From positions 1,116,001 through 1,180,000 of the forward strand of contig NZ_FOVG01000001.1 of the NCBI RefSeq assembly GCF_900115075.1: a stretch of DNA of 64,000 nt, written 5' to 3'. The stretch's first letter is position 1. Every line of letters begins with the position of its first letter. Source of the stretch: Candidatus Pantoea varia (GTDB lineage: Bacteria; Pseudomonadota; Gammaproteobacteria; Enterobacterales; Enterobacteriaceae). The notes under the pieces were generated by a model. That model saw nothing but the letters and a program-made list of their open reading frames with translations. It was not told the origin of the DNA and did no database searches. The translations under genes were made by a program, and so were the position numbers. Shown piece after piece: positions 51,658-60,759 of this stretch.

Positions 51658-54015
51658 TTACTTCAGACGGAAAGCGACAACGCTGTCGCCCTGCGTGGTG
51701 CCGAGCGAGCCGTGGCCGCCTGCGGCAATCACCACGTACTGCTTGCCATCTTTACCCATAAAGGTGGATGGTGTGGCCTGCGCTCCGGCGCTGAGTTCAG
51801 TCTGCCACAGCAGTTCGCCGGTGGTGCTGTCGTAAGCGCGGAAGAAGTTATCTGCCGTTGCGCCGTGGAACACCAGATCACCGGCCGTCAGCAGCGGTCC
51901 GCCGTGCGCGACCATCCCCATCGGGAAACCGAGCGGGAAGCGGCCAGGCAGGAAGCTGGTCTTCAGATTTTTGGTGGTGCCGACACGGCGCAGCCATTCG
52001 GTTTTGCCGGTGGTCAGATCCACACCCACCATCCGTCCCCACGGTGGCGCGATGCAGGGAATACCCAGGCCCGACGCCATCTGCTGGATGTGAATAGCGT
52101 AGTCCCCGTGGAAGTTCTCATTCCAGTACGGCGTACCATCTTTGGTGAAGGTACGCTGGGTTTCGGTTTCCGGCGTGCGCTTAATCAGATTGTATTTGTA
52201 AGCCAGGCGTACCGGTGCCGCAATCAGCATCTGACGCTGTGGATCAACGGCCACGGAACCCCAGTTAAACACCCCGATATTGCCCGGGAAGATCAGCGAG
52301 CCTTTCTCGGTTGGCGGCGTCCACGGGTTACCGTCATAACGCAGCTCACGGAAGGTGGTACGGCAGGCCATCTGGTCAAACGGCGTGATGCCCCACATCG
52401 ACTTCTCAGTCAGCGGTTGCGGAATGAAGTTCAGGCTGGAGACCGGCTGCGTCGCCGCATACTGCTCGCCCTTAATACCCTCCGTCGAGACCTTAACCTG
52501 CTCTACCGGATAAACCGGCTCGCCGGTCAGGCGGTTCAGCACAAACAGGTTGCCGGTTTTAGTCGGCAGGATCACAGCAGGCTGCGGTTTGCCCTGATAG
52601 TTGATGTCCACCAGCGACGGCTGTGACGGGTTATCACGATCCCACAGGTCGTGGTTCGAACTCTGATAACGCCATTTGAACGCACCGGTTTTCAAATCCA
52701 GCGCCACCAGCGCATCACGGAATTTCTCGGTGTTGCTGGCAGGATCGCGTTCAATCCCCACTTCATCCGGCGAGGCATTACCAAACGGCACATAGACCAG
52801 GCCGTTTTTCAGGTCCGCGCTCAGGGTAGCCCAGGCGATCGGGGTATCCTGCGGATAGGTGGCCCCTGCAGCGACTGGCGCAGTGTTATCCGGGTTAGCC
52901 GGATCGAAGTTCCACACCAGACGACCGCTGACGGCGTCATAGGCACGGATCACACCCGATGGGTTGCCACTGTTGAAGCCGTTATCCATCACTGAGCCGC
53001 CGACAATCACCAGATTGCCTGCTACCAGCGGTGCTGCGGTCTGCATCAGTGCGTGCGGACGCACTTCGCCCATGTTGGCGCGCAGGTTCACTACACCGTT
53101 GTCACCAAAGTCAGCGCACGGCTTGCCAGTATCGGCATCCAGCGCCAGCAGGCGGGCATCGGTGGTCGCGTTAAAGATCCGTTTGCGGCAGAGGGCCGGC
53201 GTTACGCCCGTCTGCTGCTGCACCTGCTGACCACCATCGAAGTAGCTTACGCCACGGCAGGTCTGGTGCTGTTGCAGATAGGAGCGGTTTTTATCCGGCA
53301 GGGTTTTCCACTTCACCGCACCCGTTTCCGGGTCAAGGGCATGGACTTCGTTGTGCGGCGTACAGAAGTAGAGCATGCCATTGGCTTTCAGCGGCGTCGC
53401 TTCAAAGGTGTATTCGGTCGCATCATCACCCTGACGCAGATCGCCGGTGTGATAGGTCCAGGCCACTTCCAGATCGTTGACGTTATCTTTGGTGATCTGC
53501 TTCAGCGCCGAGAAACGCTGGCCATCCGCCGTTCCGCCATAGGCGCTCCACTCTTCAGCGGCACCGCCGGTCGCAGAGGCGTTGCGCGGCGTATTGATAG
53601 TGCCCTGCTGCGGCAACGGATCGTAGAAGCAGAGACCGATAACCAGCAGCACCATCAGCACCACAGAACCGCCGAGGAAAGGATGGAAGCGACGCTGCCC
53701 CTGATAGAGCGGACGTACCACCCACGGCAGAGCCAGCCAGACGCCCAGCACACCAAACAGGTCGCCGCGCGGGATCCACTGCCATTTGTCGAAGCCCACT
53801 TCCCAGATAGTCCAGAAGAGCGTAATCCACATCAGCAGCGCATAGATCGTCAGCGCACTGCGCTTGTTCATCATCAGCAGAATCGCGCTGAGCAGAACGC
53901 CCACGCCCATCAGCGCATAGAACGCGCTGCCTCCTGCAAGCAGGAGTTGTCCTCCCATGTAAATCAGGGCGATAGCAAATATCACCATGATTATACTGGT
54001 TATTTTATTGATCAT
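51658..54015 (-). CDS. gcd: Membrane-bound PQQ-dependent glucose dehydrogenase
   Basis: A 785-aa quinoprotein that oxidises glucose to gluconolactone in the periplasm and passes electrons to ubiquinone. The N-terminus has five membrane helices (residues 5-130), followed by an eight-bladed PQQ propeller with the W-motifs ...AYGGTADGQRFSALKQI near residue 165 and YVPFGNASPDEVG. E. coli Gcd is 796 aa, so length is normal. It needs PQQ, whose biosynthesis genes are not in the window. The start at 54015 has GAGGAAGGATC upstream. In plant-associated enterobacteria this enzyme drives gluconate production. Confidence 0.95.
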   Translation of the reverse strand: MINKITSIIMVIFAIALIYMGGQLLLAGGSAFYALMGVGVLLSAILLMMNKRSALTIYALLMWITLFWTIWEVGFDKWQWIPRGDLFGVLGVWLALPWVVRPLYQGQRRFHPFLGGSVVLMVLLVIGLCFYDPLPQQGTINTPRNASATGGAAEEWSAYGGTADGQRFSALKQITKDNVNDLEVAWTYHTGDLRQGDDATEYTFEATPLKANGMLYFCTPHNEVHALDPETGAVKWKTLPDKNRSYLQQHQTCRGVSYFDGGQQVQQQTGVTPALCRKRIFNATTDARLLALDADTGKPCADFGDNGVVNLRANMGEVRPHALMQTAAPLVAGNLVIVGGSVMDNGFNSGNPSGVIRAYDAVSGRLVWNFDPANPDNTAPVAAGATYPQDTPIAWATLSADLKNGLVYVPFGNASPDEVGIERDPASNTEKFRDALVALDLKTGAFKWRYQSSNHDLWDRDNPSQPSLVDINYQGKPQPAVILPTKTGNLFVLNRLTGEPVYPVEQVKVSTEGIKGEQYAATQPVSSLNFIPQPLTEKSMWGITPFDQMACRTTFRELRYDGNPWTPPTEKGSLIFPGNIGVFNWGSVAVDPQRQMLIAAPVRLAYKYNLIKRTPETETQRTFTKDGTPYWNENFHGDYAIHIQQMASGLGIPCIAPPWGRMVGVDLTTGKTEWLRRVGTTKNLKTSFLPGRFPLGFPMGMVAHGGPLLTAGDLVFHGATADNFFRAYDSTTGELLWQTELSAGAQATPSTFMGKDGKQYVVIAAGGHGSLGTTQGDSVVAFRLK

Positions 54016-54682
54016 GATCCTTCCTCGGGTCATTGGCGACGATTAGATAGTTAATCTGGAAACATAAATTCAACGAGATTTTAACTTACGCGCGAAATAT
54101 GTAAAAACGTGTTCAGGCGTAAATCATTAGTAATATTTATTATAAATGTTACCTGCTGAGGTATTCTGGCCGCTTTTTTTACTTTCTGAAGGGTGAATAA
54201 CGGGATATACATCACAAAATATTAACCATAGGTGGCTAATTATCGCACCTTTTGTTCAAAGACGAACAATTATCAGACAAGCCACGCTTCTGTAACGCAG
54301 GCTTAGGTTTGTCCGGTGAACGATTTTTAGTGTCAAATAATCATAATGGTTTATTCGCCTTGCCCTGCAATAACTCTTAATGCTGAAATCGGGAAAGTGA
54401 TTGCCCTGCTGTTGTTATCAGGATAATCATCAATGCCGACGCGGCGTGATGAATTTTAAAATCATTTAATGGTGCCGGGCATACGGCGATTTAATTAATT
54501 TTCAGGAAAAGAAAAAACAGGAAATAGATTAATGAAAAAAGGAATTTCATCGATGAAAACGATTTCAGATATTCCGTAGCCTGACGCTATTTTTATCTGT
54601 GATATATATCATCACTCTGTTCTTTATTAATCCGGCCGACTGGCGGGATTTTCTCTGGCAGCAATAACCCAGGCAGGTTCAC
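54016..54682. other. Long AT-rich intergenic region
   Basis: It contains the gcd promoter region, a perfect 14-bp palindrome TTTCATCGATGAAA (54545-54558), a CRP-like TGTGA-N6-TCATC (54598-54613) and an imperfect 9-bp hairpin near 54630-54652 before a TTTTC tract. A 15-codon frame at 54531 has no ribosome site and is not called. Nothing coding is supported. Confidence 0.5.
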
Positions 54683-55696
54683 ATGTCCGTACTTCACGCT
54701 ATTTACCGCAAGTTTCGCTTCCCGTTTAAATTTATTAATGCGGCCTTTCGTTACCCTGCTGCGCAGGCTCGGGTAAAGCGTTATTCCGTCATGTCGATAG
54801 AAGAAACGATAGATCTGTTATTACAAAATCCACAATTATCACTGGCCCGTTATGGCGACGGTGAACTGGAAATGACCTGGTATAAAAATATCGGTTTCCA
54901 GCCGTTTGACCCGACGCTATCTGCACGTCTCAAAGCCCTGCTGCTGCATGATCCAGCCGCTAATCCCCATTGTCTGATCTGTTTGCCGGATGCCTTTCGC
55001 ACCACCCGTAATATGCGCAGTGGATCGGCCCTGTTCTGGTTCTTCCATAAATCATTTTACTTTAAACATTATGAGGCGCTGCTGAATAAACAGGTCCGGT
55101 ATGGAAATACGTCTGTGACCCGACCTTATCACGATTATAAAGGTAAGCATTTATCCCGAATGATATTTGATAAATTCAAACAGCTTTATCAGGGCTGCCG
55201 GGTATTAATTGTTGAAGGCAGTGGCACGCGACTGGGATTAGGCAATAATTTACTGGAGGGAGCCAGCGACGTTAAACGTATTACCACGCTGAACCGTAAT
55301 GCCTTTTCTGTTTATGATCGTCTGTTTGACACCGTATCAAAGCATGCCGTCAACTTTGATCTGGTCTTAATTTCATTAGGTCCGACTGCCACCGTACTGG
55401 CGTATGATTTAAGTCAGCGCGGAATTCGCTGTATTGATAGCGGCCACGTGGATATTGAATATGAGTGGATGCTGGTCAGTGCCACCACAAAAATAAAAGT
55501 GGAAGGCAAAAACGTCAATGAAGCGGGCGTGTTGCTGAGTGAAGAGACCACGGTGGCCGATGCTACTTATCAGCAACAGATTTTGCTGCACGTTGGCGAA
55601 ATGCCGCAGAGCAGGACCGCGGAAGAGGTCGCGAACGATGAAGCCGTGGTGATCCCGTTGCCACACGTCAGCACCACGCATCATAACGCCGCCTGA
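54683..55696 (+). CDS. GT-D fold glycosyltransferase (SP_1767/DUF1792 family)
   Basis: A 337-aa protein with the hallmarks of GT-D enzymes: SLARYGDGELEM near residue 55 in place of a DxD motif, VLIVEGSGTRLGLGNNLL near residue 173, and a terminal IDSGHVDIEYEWML block. These transferases add glucose or related sugars to surface polysaccharides or glycoproteins. It is monocistronic, with an AT-rich leader, and the last 50 residues are low in structure. The acceptor is unknown. A CRP-like palindrome similar to that before the GT4 gene lies upstream. Confidence 0.82.
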   Translation: MSVLHAIYRKFRFPFKFINAAFRYPAAQARVKRYSVMSIEETIDLLLQNPQLSLARYGDGELEMTWYKNIGFQPFDPTLSARLKALLLHDPAANPHCLICLPDAFRTTRNMRSGSALFWFFHKSFYFKHYEALLNKQVRYGNTSVTRPYHDYKGKHLSRMIFDKFKQLYQGCRVLIVEGSGTRLGLGNNLLEGASDVKRITTLNRNAFSVYDRLFDTVSKHAVNFDLVLISLGPTATVLAYDLSQRGIRCIDSGHVDIEYEWMLVSATTKIKVEGKNVNEAGVLLSEETTVADATYQQQILLHVGEMPQSRTAEEVANDEAVVIPLPHVSTTHHNAA

Positions 55697-55886
55697 GCCT
55701 CACCATTGGCAGGCAGCGGCTGCACCGCATTGATGCGCAGGCGAATAATTAGCGGGATCAGTTAACACAATTGAGCGCGGGCTTTGCGGCCCGCATCCAC
55801 TACCCGCCCCCGGTTTGCCGGATAATGGCTCTTCCGGCATCAATTTTGCTTCTGTTTTCCTGAGACACTTAATCAGGAGAAGTGAG

Positions 55887-57209
55887 ATGACATCCAGCCG
55901 TTACCGTTACACCATATTTTCACTGCTGTTCCTGATCGCCCTGATCAACTACATCGATCGCGGTGCCCTGTCATTTGCGGCCAACGCCATCGCGGCGGAG
56001 TACCACTTCAGTAAAGTGCAGCTCGGCGCGGTGCTGGGCTACTTTGGTTTTGGTTATCTGTTTGGGTCATTATGCGGCGGTTTCCTTGCCGACCGTATCG
56101 GCACGAAAAAGGTCTGGCTGCTGGCCGGCGTGCTCTGGTCACTGCTGGAAATCGCTACCGCCTGGGCGGGTGAACTGGGCATGGCACTGTTTGGCGGATC
56201 CGCCATTATGGGCTTTGCTGCGCTGCGCATCCTGTTTGGTTTCTCTGAAGGCCCGGCCTATGCGTTGATGAACAAGGCGATTGCCCACTGGGCACCCGAT
56301 AACGAGCGTGGCTTTGCGCTGGGCATCGGCCTGCTCTCGACGCAGGTTGGTGCGCTGCTGACCGCGCCGATTGCCGTTGGCCTGCTGCTGCTGACTCATG
56401 ACTGGCGTATGATGTTTATCCTGCTGGGGGTGTTCTCGCTGCTGGCGATGGCGCTGTTTGCCCGCACCTTCAGCGACAGCCCGGATAAGAGTCCCCATAC
56501 TGATGCCGCCGAGCGCGCGCTGATCCGGAACGGTCAGCGCCGCAGCGCGGGCGACAGCGTGCCACTGCCCTGGTGGCGCTTCTTCACCAGCCGCACGCTG
56601 GTCTGCAACGCACTGGGCTACTTCTCCTTCCTCTACATCACCTTTACCCTGGTGACCTGGATGCCGAAGTATCTGCAGGATAATTTCCATTACGATCTGC
56701 ATTCGCTGTGGTACGTCGCGATGATCCCGTGGAGCGGTGCCTGCATCACAGTGCTGTTGGGCGGTCGCATTGCCGACGCCCTGCTGGCCCGCTTCCGTAA
56801 TCTGCGGCTGGCACGTAATCTGTTTGCCGCCGTCACGCTGTGCGGCACCGCCTGCTGCTTTATGGCGATCCCGTATGTGCAGTCGGCCGCCGGAATCATT
56901 GCGCTGATGACCCTGGGCAATGCGCTGAATGCGCTGGTGAACAATGTCTACTGGTCAGTAGTGATCGATGTCACCCCGAAAGCGTCGGTCGGCACCTACA
57001 GCGGCATGACGCTGGCGATAGCCAATCTGGCGGCAATTATCTCTCCGATGCTCTGCGGCTGGCTGGCGGAATATTACGGTTACAACGCAATGTTTACCGT
57101 CACTGCGGTAATCGCCTTCGGCAGCATGCTGGCGATGACGCTGTTGCAGCCGGAGAAGCCGCTGGTGGCCGAAGCACAGACCGGTGCGGCGGATGTTTCA
57201 GCCGCCTGA
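55887..57209 (+). CDS. MFS transporter, anion:cation symporter type
   Basis: A 440-aa inner-membrane protein with 12 predicted helices. The N-terminal LIALINYIDRGALSFAA motif (residues 15-31) and the FLADRIGTKKVWL loop are typical of the ACS family, which takes up organic anions such as hexuronates, glucarate or phthalate. ATG 55887 has AGGAGAAGTG upstream; the earlier frame from 55815 is unlikely. No catabolic gene is adjacent, so the substrate is unknown. It is convergent with the NCS1 permease. Confidence 0.9.
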   Translation: MTSSRYRYTIFSLLFLIALINYIDRGALSFAANAIAAEYHFSKVQLGAVLGYFGFGYLFGSLCGGFLADRIGTKKVWLLAGVLWSLLEIATAWAGELGMALFGGSAIMGFAALRILFGFSEGPAYALMNKAIAHWAPDNERGFALGIGLLSTQVGALLTAPIAVGLLLLTHDWRMMFILLGVFSLLAMALFARTFSDSPDKSPHTDAAERALIRNGQRRSAGDSVPLPWWRFFTSRTLVCNALGYFSFLYITFTLVTWMPKYLQDNFHYDLHSLWYVAMIPWSGACITVLLGGRIADALLARFRNLRLARNLFAAVTLCGTACCFMAIPYVQSAAGIIALMTLGNALNALVNNVYWSVVIDVTPKASVGTYSGMTLAIANLAAIISPMLCGWLAEYYGYNAMFTVTAVIAFGSMLAMTLLQPEKPLVAEAQTGAADVSAA

Positions 57210-57234
57210 TTTCAACCGCGCAGACTCCCTGCCA

Positions 57235-57256
57235 CGCGGGTGATCACTCACCCGCG
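57235..57256. terminator. Hairpins between MFS and NCS1 genes
   Basis: A perfect 9-bp stem CGCGGGTGA/TCACCCGCG (57235-57243, 57248-57256) and a second stem AGCCGCC/GGCGGCT (57280-57286, 57289-57295) lie between convergent genes. Neither has a long T-run, so termination in either direction is plausible but unproven. Confidence 0.5.
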
Positions 57257-57303
57257 CAGAGTAACAGCCTCTGAACCTCAGCCGCCCAGGCGGCTTAATC
57301 CTG

Positions 57304-58734
57304 TTATACCGCGGGATAAATTGACTTTTCAGGCGTGCCACGGCGATCCCAGCGGCTGGCGATAAGCCATAACAGTGCCGTCGCAAACCAGCCGACGATC
57401 CACGAGACATCATTACCGGCAAAAATCCAGGTCAGCGATCCGTGGTGCAGCGGATTATCAATAAACGGCAGTTGCACCAGCACGCCCAGAAAATAGACGG
57501 TTATACCGGCCAGGTTCCAGCGTCCATAGCGTCCGTCCGGCTGCGACAGTGCCGGGACATCAACCCTGCCTTTGGTGATCAGATAAAAATCGGTCAGGCT
57601 GATCGCGCTCCAGGGCACAAAGAAAGCCAGCAGAAACAGCAGGAAGTGGGTGAAGGATTTCAGGAAGGCCGGTTCACTGAGCAGAGCAATGACGCAGGCC
57701 AGCGCCACCATCAGCACCACAAACAGAATGCGCGCCCCCTGGCTCAGCGTAGTTTGCTGCCGGAAGCCAGAGACAATGGTTGTCAGTGACATAAAACTGC
57801 CGTACGCATTCAGCGTGGTAAAGGTGATTTTACCAAAGCAAATCGCGAAATAAATCACCATCGCCATGGTTGCCGTGCTGCCCATACTCACGATGTAACC
57901 GACCTCATTGCCTGCAAACGCACTTCCGGCAATGGCAGCGACGATCACCCCCAGCGTCATTGACGCCTGGGTGCCCAGTACGGTGCCCAAAAAGACCGCG
58001 CTGAAGAGTTTCTTCGCAGAGACATCTGCTGGCAGATAGCGCGAATAGTCCGAGACATAAGGACAGAAGGCAATCTGCCAGGAGGAAGAAAGAGAGACCG
58101 CCAGCAGGAAATTTGCCGGGGTAAAGTGCTGATTCTGCCACACGGCGGATAAGTCATGCGTAGTGAACAGCGTAATAAACAGATAAGCAAAGGCTAAGAC
58201 GCCAATCACGCTCGCCACCTTCCCCAGCTGATGAATCACGCGATAGCCCAGCACCGCTATGATCACGATGAGGGTGCTGAACAGGATCATCCCGGTTGCC
58301 TTGCTGACACCGACAAGTTTAGCCAGCGCCTGCCCCGCCAGAACCGTCCCGCTGGCTGAAAACCCCACATACATCATGCACACCAGCACCAGAGGAATGA
58401 CGGCACCAAACACGCCAAACTGCATACGGCTGGTGATCATCTGCGGTAACCCCAGGCGCGGGCCCTGCATAGCATGCAACGACATGATCGCTGCGCCCAG
58501 AATCTGTCCCACCAGTAAGCCGATCAGCGACCACACGACGTCACCCCCCAGCACCACGGCCAGCGCACCCGTTACAATGGCAGTAATTTGCAGGTTGCCA
58601 CCAAACCAGAGCGTAAACTGGCTAAAGGGATGACCATGACGTTCACGCAACGGGATGTAATCAATGGAACGGGTTTCTGACAGGCGCGGTTTCTCTGCGC
58701 CTGAATAATCTGATACAGATGATTTGACCGACAT
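57304..58734 (-). CDS. NCS1-family nucleobase/cytosine-type permease
   Basis: A 476-aa inner-membrane protein with about 12 helices. The early segment FTLWFGGNLQITAIVTGAL near residue 42 and the SSSWQIAFCPYVSDYSRYLP segment near residue 220 are typical of nucleobase:cation symporters (CodB and relatives). Substrates in this group include cytosine, purines, hydantoins and allantoin. Given the purine pathway elsewhere in the window, a purine-related role is possible but not shown. It is monocistronic. A TGTCTATACA box lies upstream. Confidence 0.88.
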   Translation of the reverse strand: MSVKSSVSDYSGAEKPRLSETRSIDYIPLRERHGHPFSQFTLWFGGNLQITAIVTGALAVVLGGDVVWSLIGLLVGQILGAAIMSLHAMQGPRLGLPQMITSRMQFGVFGAVIPLVLVCMMYVGFSASGTVLAGQALAKLVGVSKATGMILFSTLIVIIAVLGYRVIHQLGKVASVIGVLAFAYLFITLFTTHDLSAVWQNQHFTPANFLLAVSLSSSWQIAFCPYVSDYSRYLPADVSAKKLFSAVFLGTVLGTQASMTLGVIVAAIAGSAFAGNEVGYIVSMGSTATMAMVIYFAICFGKITFTTLNAYGSFMSLTTIVSGFRQQTTLSQGARILFVVLMVALACVIALLSEPAFLKSFTHFLLFLLAFFVPWSAISLTDFYLITKGRVDVPALSQPDGRYGRWNLAGITVYFLGVLVQLPFIDNPLHHGSLTWIFAGNDVSWIVGWFATALLWLIASRWDRRGTPEKSIYPAV

Positions 58735-58807
58735 AGATTCCTCGCTGAAACAGTGAGAGACGCGTTAACTGAAAGAGTGATGTGCCCTATCCAGGATTGA
58801 AGATACA

Positions 58808-58817
58808 TGTCTATACA
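58808..58817. promoter_or_regulatory. HutC/GntR-type operator upstream of the NCS1 gene (candidate)
   Basis: TGTCTATACA, a near-palindrome like GntR/HutC-subfamily boxes (TGTATATACA), lies about 75 bases before the permease start. No GntR regulator is encoded in the window. The rest of 58735-58970 shows no gene. Confidence 0.3.
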
Positions 58818-58970
58818 ATTAGCGAGGATGTCATGCGCATTAACAAGTTACAAGGCAACCTGTCATTGGAAAATGTGATGATATCGACAGGCCGATAACA
58901 CCGATCGGGATCGCGTGAGATACCAGGCCGGTCAGGCTCAGCGTGCAGGGAGGAGGCGATACTCCGACGG

Positions 58971-59426
58971 TTACCCTTCAGCAACCACCCGCTGACGATG
59001 GCAGTCGGCAGGATCCAGTTTCTGCCCCTGAGACGAGTAAACGTCAAGACGCGGCAGCGGTTTGCCTTCCGCATTATCCAGCAGCACCGAGTGGGTCTCG
59101 CCCTTTTCAAACAGATAGCGTTCGCCCCACTGGCGCATAGCCACCACCACCGGAAACAGTGAACGGCCTCTTTCGGTCAGGACATATTCGCTGTAGGCGC
59201 TGCCATCCGAGGCCGGCGCAATCTCAAACACCCCAATCTCCACCAGCTGCTTCAGGCGCGACGCCAGGATATTTTTCGCCAGCCCTAAGTTGCGCTGGAA
59301 ATCACTGAATCTGCGGACGTCATCAAAGGCTTCACGCACGATCATCATGCACCAGCGCTCACCTATCGACTCCAGGGTTCTTGCAACCGGACACTCGCTG
59401 GTTCTCAGGGATTCCTGCTTAGCCAT
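58971..59426 (-). CDS. HxlR-family transcriptional regulator
   Basis: A 151-aa winged-helix protein with an N-terminal CPVARTLESIGERWCMMIVREAF segment (Cys12 is typical and can be redox-active) and a recognition region RFSDFQRNLGLAKNILASRLKQLVE. HxlR proteins are small dimeric regulators of detoxification genes. It is divergent from an MFS exporter and an EamA-type exporter across about 130 bases, which it probably controls. A GGTTAATGATATTACC palindrome in that space is a candidate site. Confidence 0.9.
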   Translation of the reverse strand: MAKQESLRTSECPVARTLESIGERWCMMIVREAFDDVRRFSDFQRNLGLAKNILASRLKQLVEIGVFEIAPASDGSAYSEYVLTERGRSLFPVVVAMRQWGERYLFEKGETHSVLLDNAEGKPLPRLDVYSSQGQKLDPADCHRQRVVAEG

Positions 59427-59502
59427 TTTATTCTCTCACTCTGCCTGTCGGATGAACCCAGCTTAGCCACCTTGAAAAGAAGTTGCAAAAAAAAACCAGC
59501 CC

Positions 59503-59518
59503 GGTTAATGATATTACC
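59503..59518. promoter_or_regulatory. Palindrome in the HxlR-MFS intergenic space (candidate operator)
   Basis: GGTTAATGATATTACC is an imperfect 16-bp palindrome with GGT/ACC ends, about 36 bases before the MFS start. HxlR binding is inferred from position only. Confidence 0.35.
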
Positions 59519-59553
59519 AATCCAGTTTCAAATAAAAACCAGAAGGCATCATC

Positions 59554-60759
59554 ATGACGACGACGACATGCAAGGCTCAGGAAGCCGATCCATCGCCAGC
59601 AACGATGCCGGTGCTCTCGCCCCGGTTGATCTTTTTGTTCTCACTCACCTCTGCGCTGGCGGTCGCCAATGTTTATTCGGCGCAGCCGTTGCTGGAATCG
59701 ATAGCCACCAGCCTGCAGGTTTCTCCCGGCACCATTGGCACGGTGGTCACGGTCACCCAGACCGGCTACGCCCTCGGATTACTCTTTCTGGTGCCGCTGG
59801 GCGACTGCATCAACCGCAAAAAACTGGTGCTCACCCAACTGCTGCTTTCCGTGCTGGCGTTAGCCGCCGCGGCTTTCGCGCCCGACCTGATGACGCTGCT
59901 CTGTGCAATGCTGCTGGTGGGATTAATGGCGGTAGTCACGCAGCTGATGGTGGCCTGGGCCGCCATGCTGGCGTCGCCCACGCAGCGCGGACAGGTGGTG
60001 GGCAGCGTGACCAGTGGCATCGTGATCGGCATCCTGCTGGCGCGCTTTATTTCCGGGATGATTGCCGATCTGGCGGGCTGGCGCGCGGTCTTTCTGACGG
60101 CCGCCTGCCTGTTACTGCTGATCTCGCTGGTACTGGTGAAAGTGCTGCCCGCCACAACCGGCCAGCCGCAGCGCACCCCTTACCCTCAGCTGTTACTGTC
60201 GGTTTTTCGGCTGTTCCGGACGGAACCGCTGTTGCGCAGGCGAGGCATTCTCGCGCTGCTGATTTTTGCGGCCTTCAGTATGCTCTGGTCTTCGATGGTG
60301 CTGCCGCTGACGGACCTGTCGCTGACCCACACTGCGATTGGGATGTTCGGACTGGCGGGTCTGGCCGGGGCGCTGGCGGCCTCCAGAGCGGGCGCATGGG
60401 CTGACCAGGGACGGGGGCAGCGAGCCACCGGCTTCGCCCTGGTGCTGCTGACCTTCTCCTGGCTGCCGATAGCCGCGCTGCAAAGCTCGCTACTGCTGCT
60501 GATAGTCGGGGTGATCCTGCTCGACTTCGCGATCCAGACGGTACATGTGATTAATCAGAGCCTGCTGGTGGCTGCCCGGCCGGAGGCGGCCAGTCGTCTG
60601 GTCGGTGCCTATATGTGCTTTTACTCGCTGGGCAGTGCGCTGGGCGCGATTGCCGCTACCCAGCTGTACGCCCACTGGGGATGGCAGGCGGTCTGCTATG
60701 CCGGCGCAGCGGTCAGCGTATCCGCCTTTCTCTGCTGGTATGGCGTTCGTCACGCATGA
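59554..60759 (+). CDS. MFS exporter (DHA1-like)
   Basis: A 401-aa inner-membrane protein with 12 helices. It has the VANVYSAQPLLESIA segment near residue 38, a loop FLVPLGDCINRKKLVL between helices 2 and 3, and the motif C-like GIVIGILLARFISGMIADLAGWR. These place it with drug or metabolite exporters. The start overlaps the long frame of 59472 and is preferred because it begins the first hydrophobic region properly. It is coupled by an ATGA overlap to an EamA-type gene, and probably regulated by divergent HxlR. Confidence 0.88.
   Translation: MTTTTCKAQEADPSPATMPVLSPRLIFLFSLTSALAVANVYSAQPLLESIATSLQVSPGTIGTVVTVTQTGYALGLLFLVPLGDCINRKKLVLTQLLLSVLALAAAAFAPDLMTLLCAMLLVGLMAVVTQLMVAWAAMLASPTQRGQVVGSVTSGIVIGILLARFISGMIADLAGWRAVFLTAACLLLLISLVLVKVLPATTGQPQRTPYPQLLLSVFRLFRTEPLLRRRGILALLIFAAFSMLWSSMVLPLTDLSLTHTAIGMFGLAGLAGALAASRAGAWADQGRGQRATGFALVLLTFSWLPIAALQSSLLLLIVGVILLDFAIQTVHVINQSLLVAARPEAASRLVGAYMCFYSLGSALGAIAATQLYAHWGWQAVCYAGAAVSVSAFLCWYGVRHA

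Noticed and set aside
51610-54054. Long plus-strand frames (338 and 333 codons) opposite gcd
   Set aside because: Gcd is certain by motifs and length; these are R/H-rich antisense frames without start signals.
54531-54578. 15-codon frame starting MKKGISS ahead of the GT-D gene
   Set aside because: No ribosome site, no hydrophobic or leader-peptide pattern, only a weak hairpin downstream.
59472-60404. 310-codon plus-strand frame overlapping the MFS gene
   Set aside because: Rich in A, G, R, H and P with no membrane pattern; the MFS frame from 59554 has clear helices.
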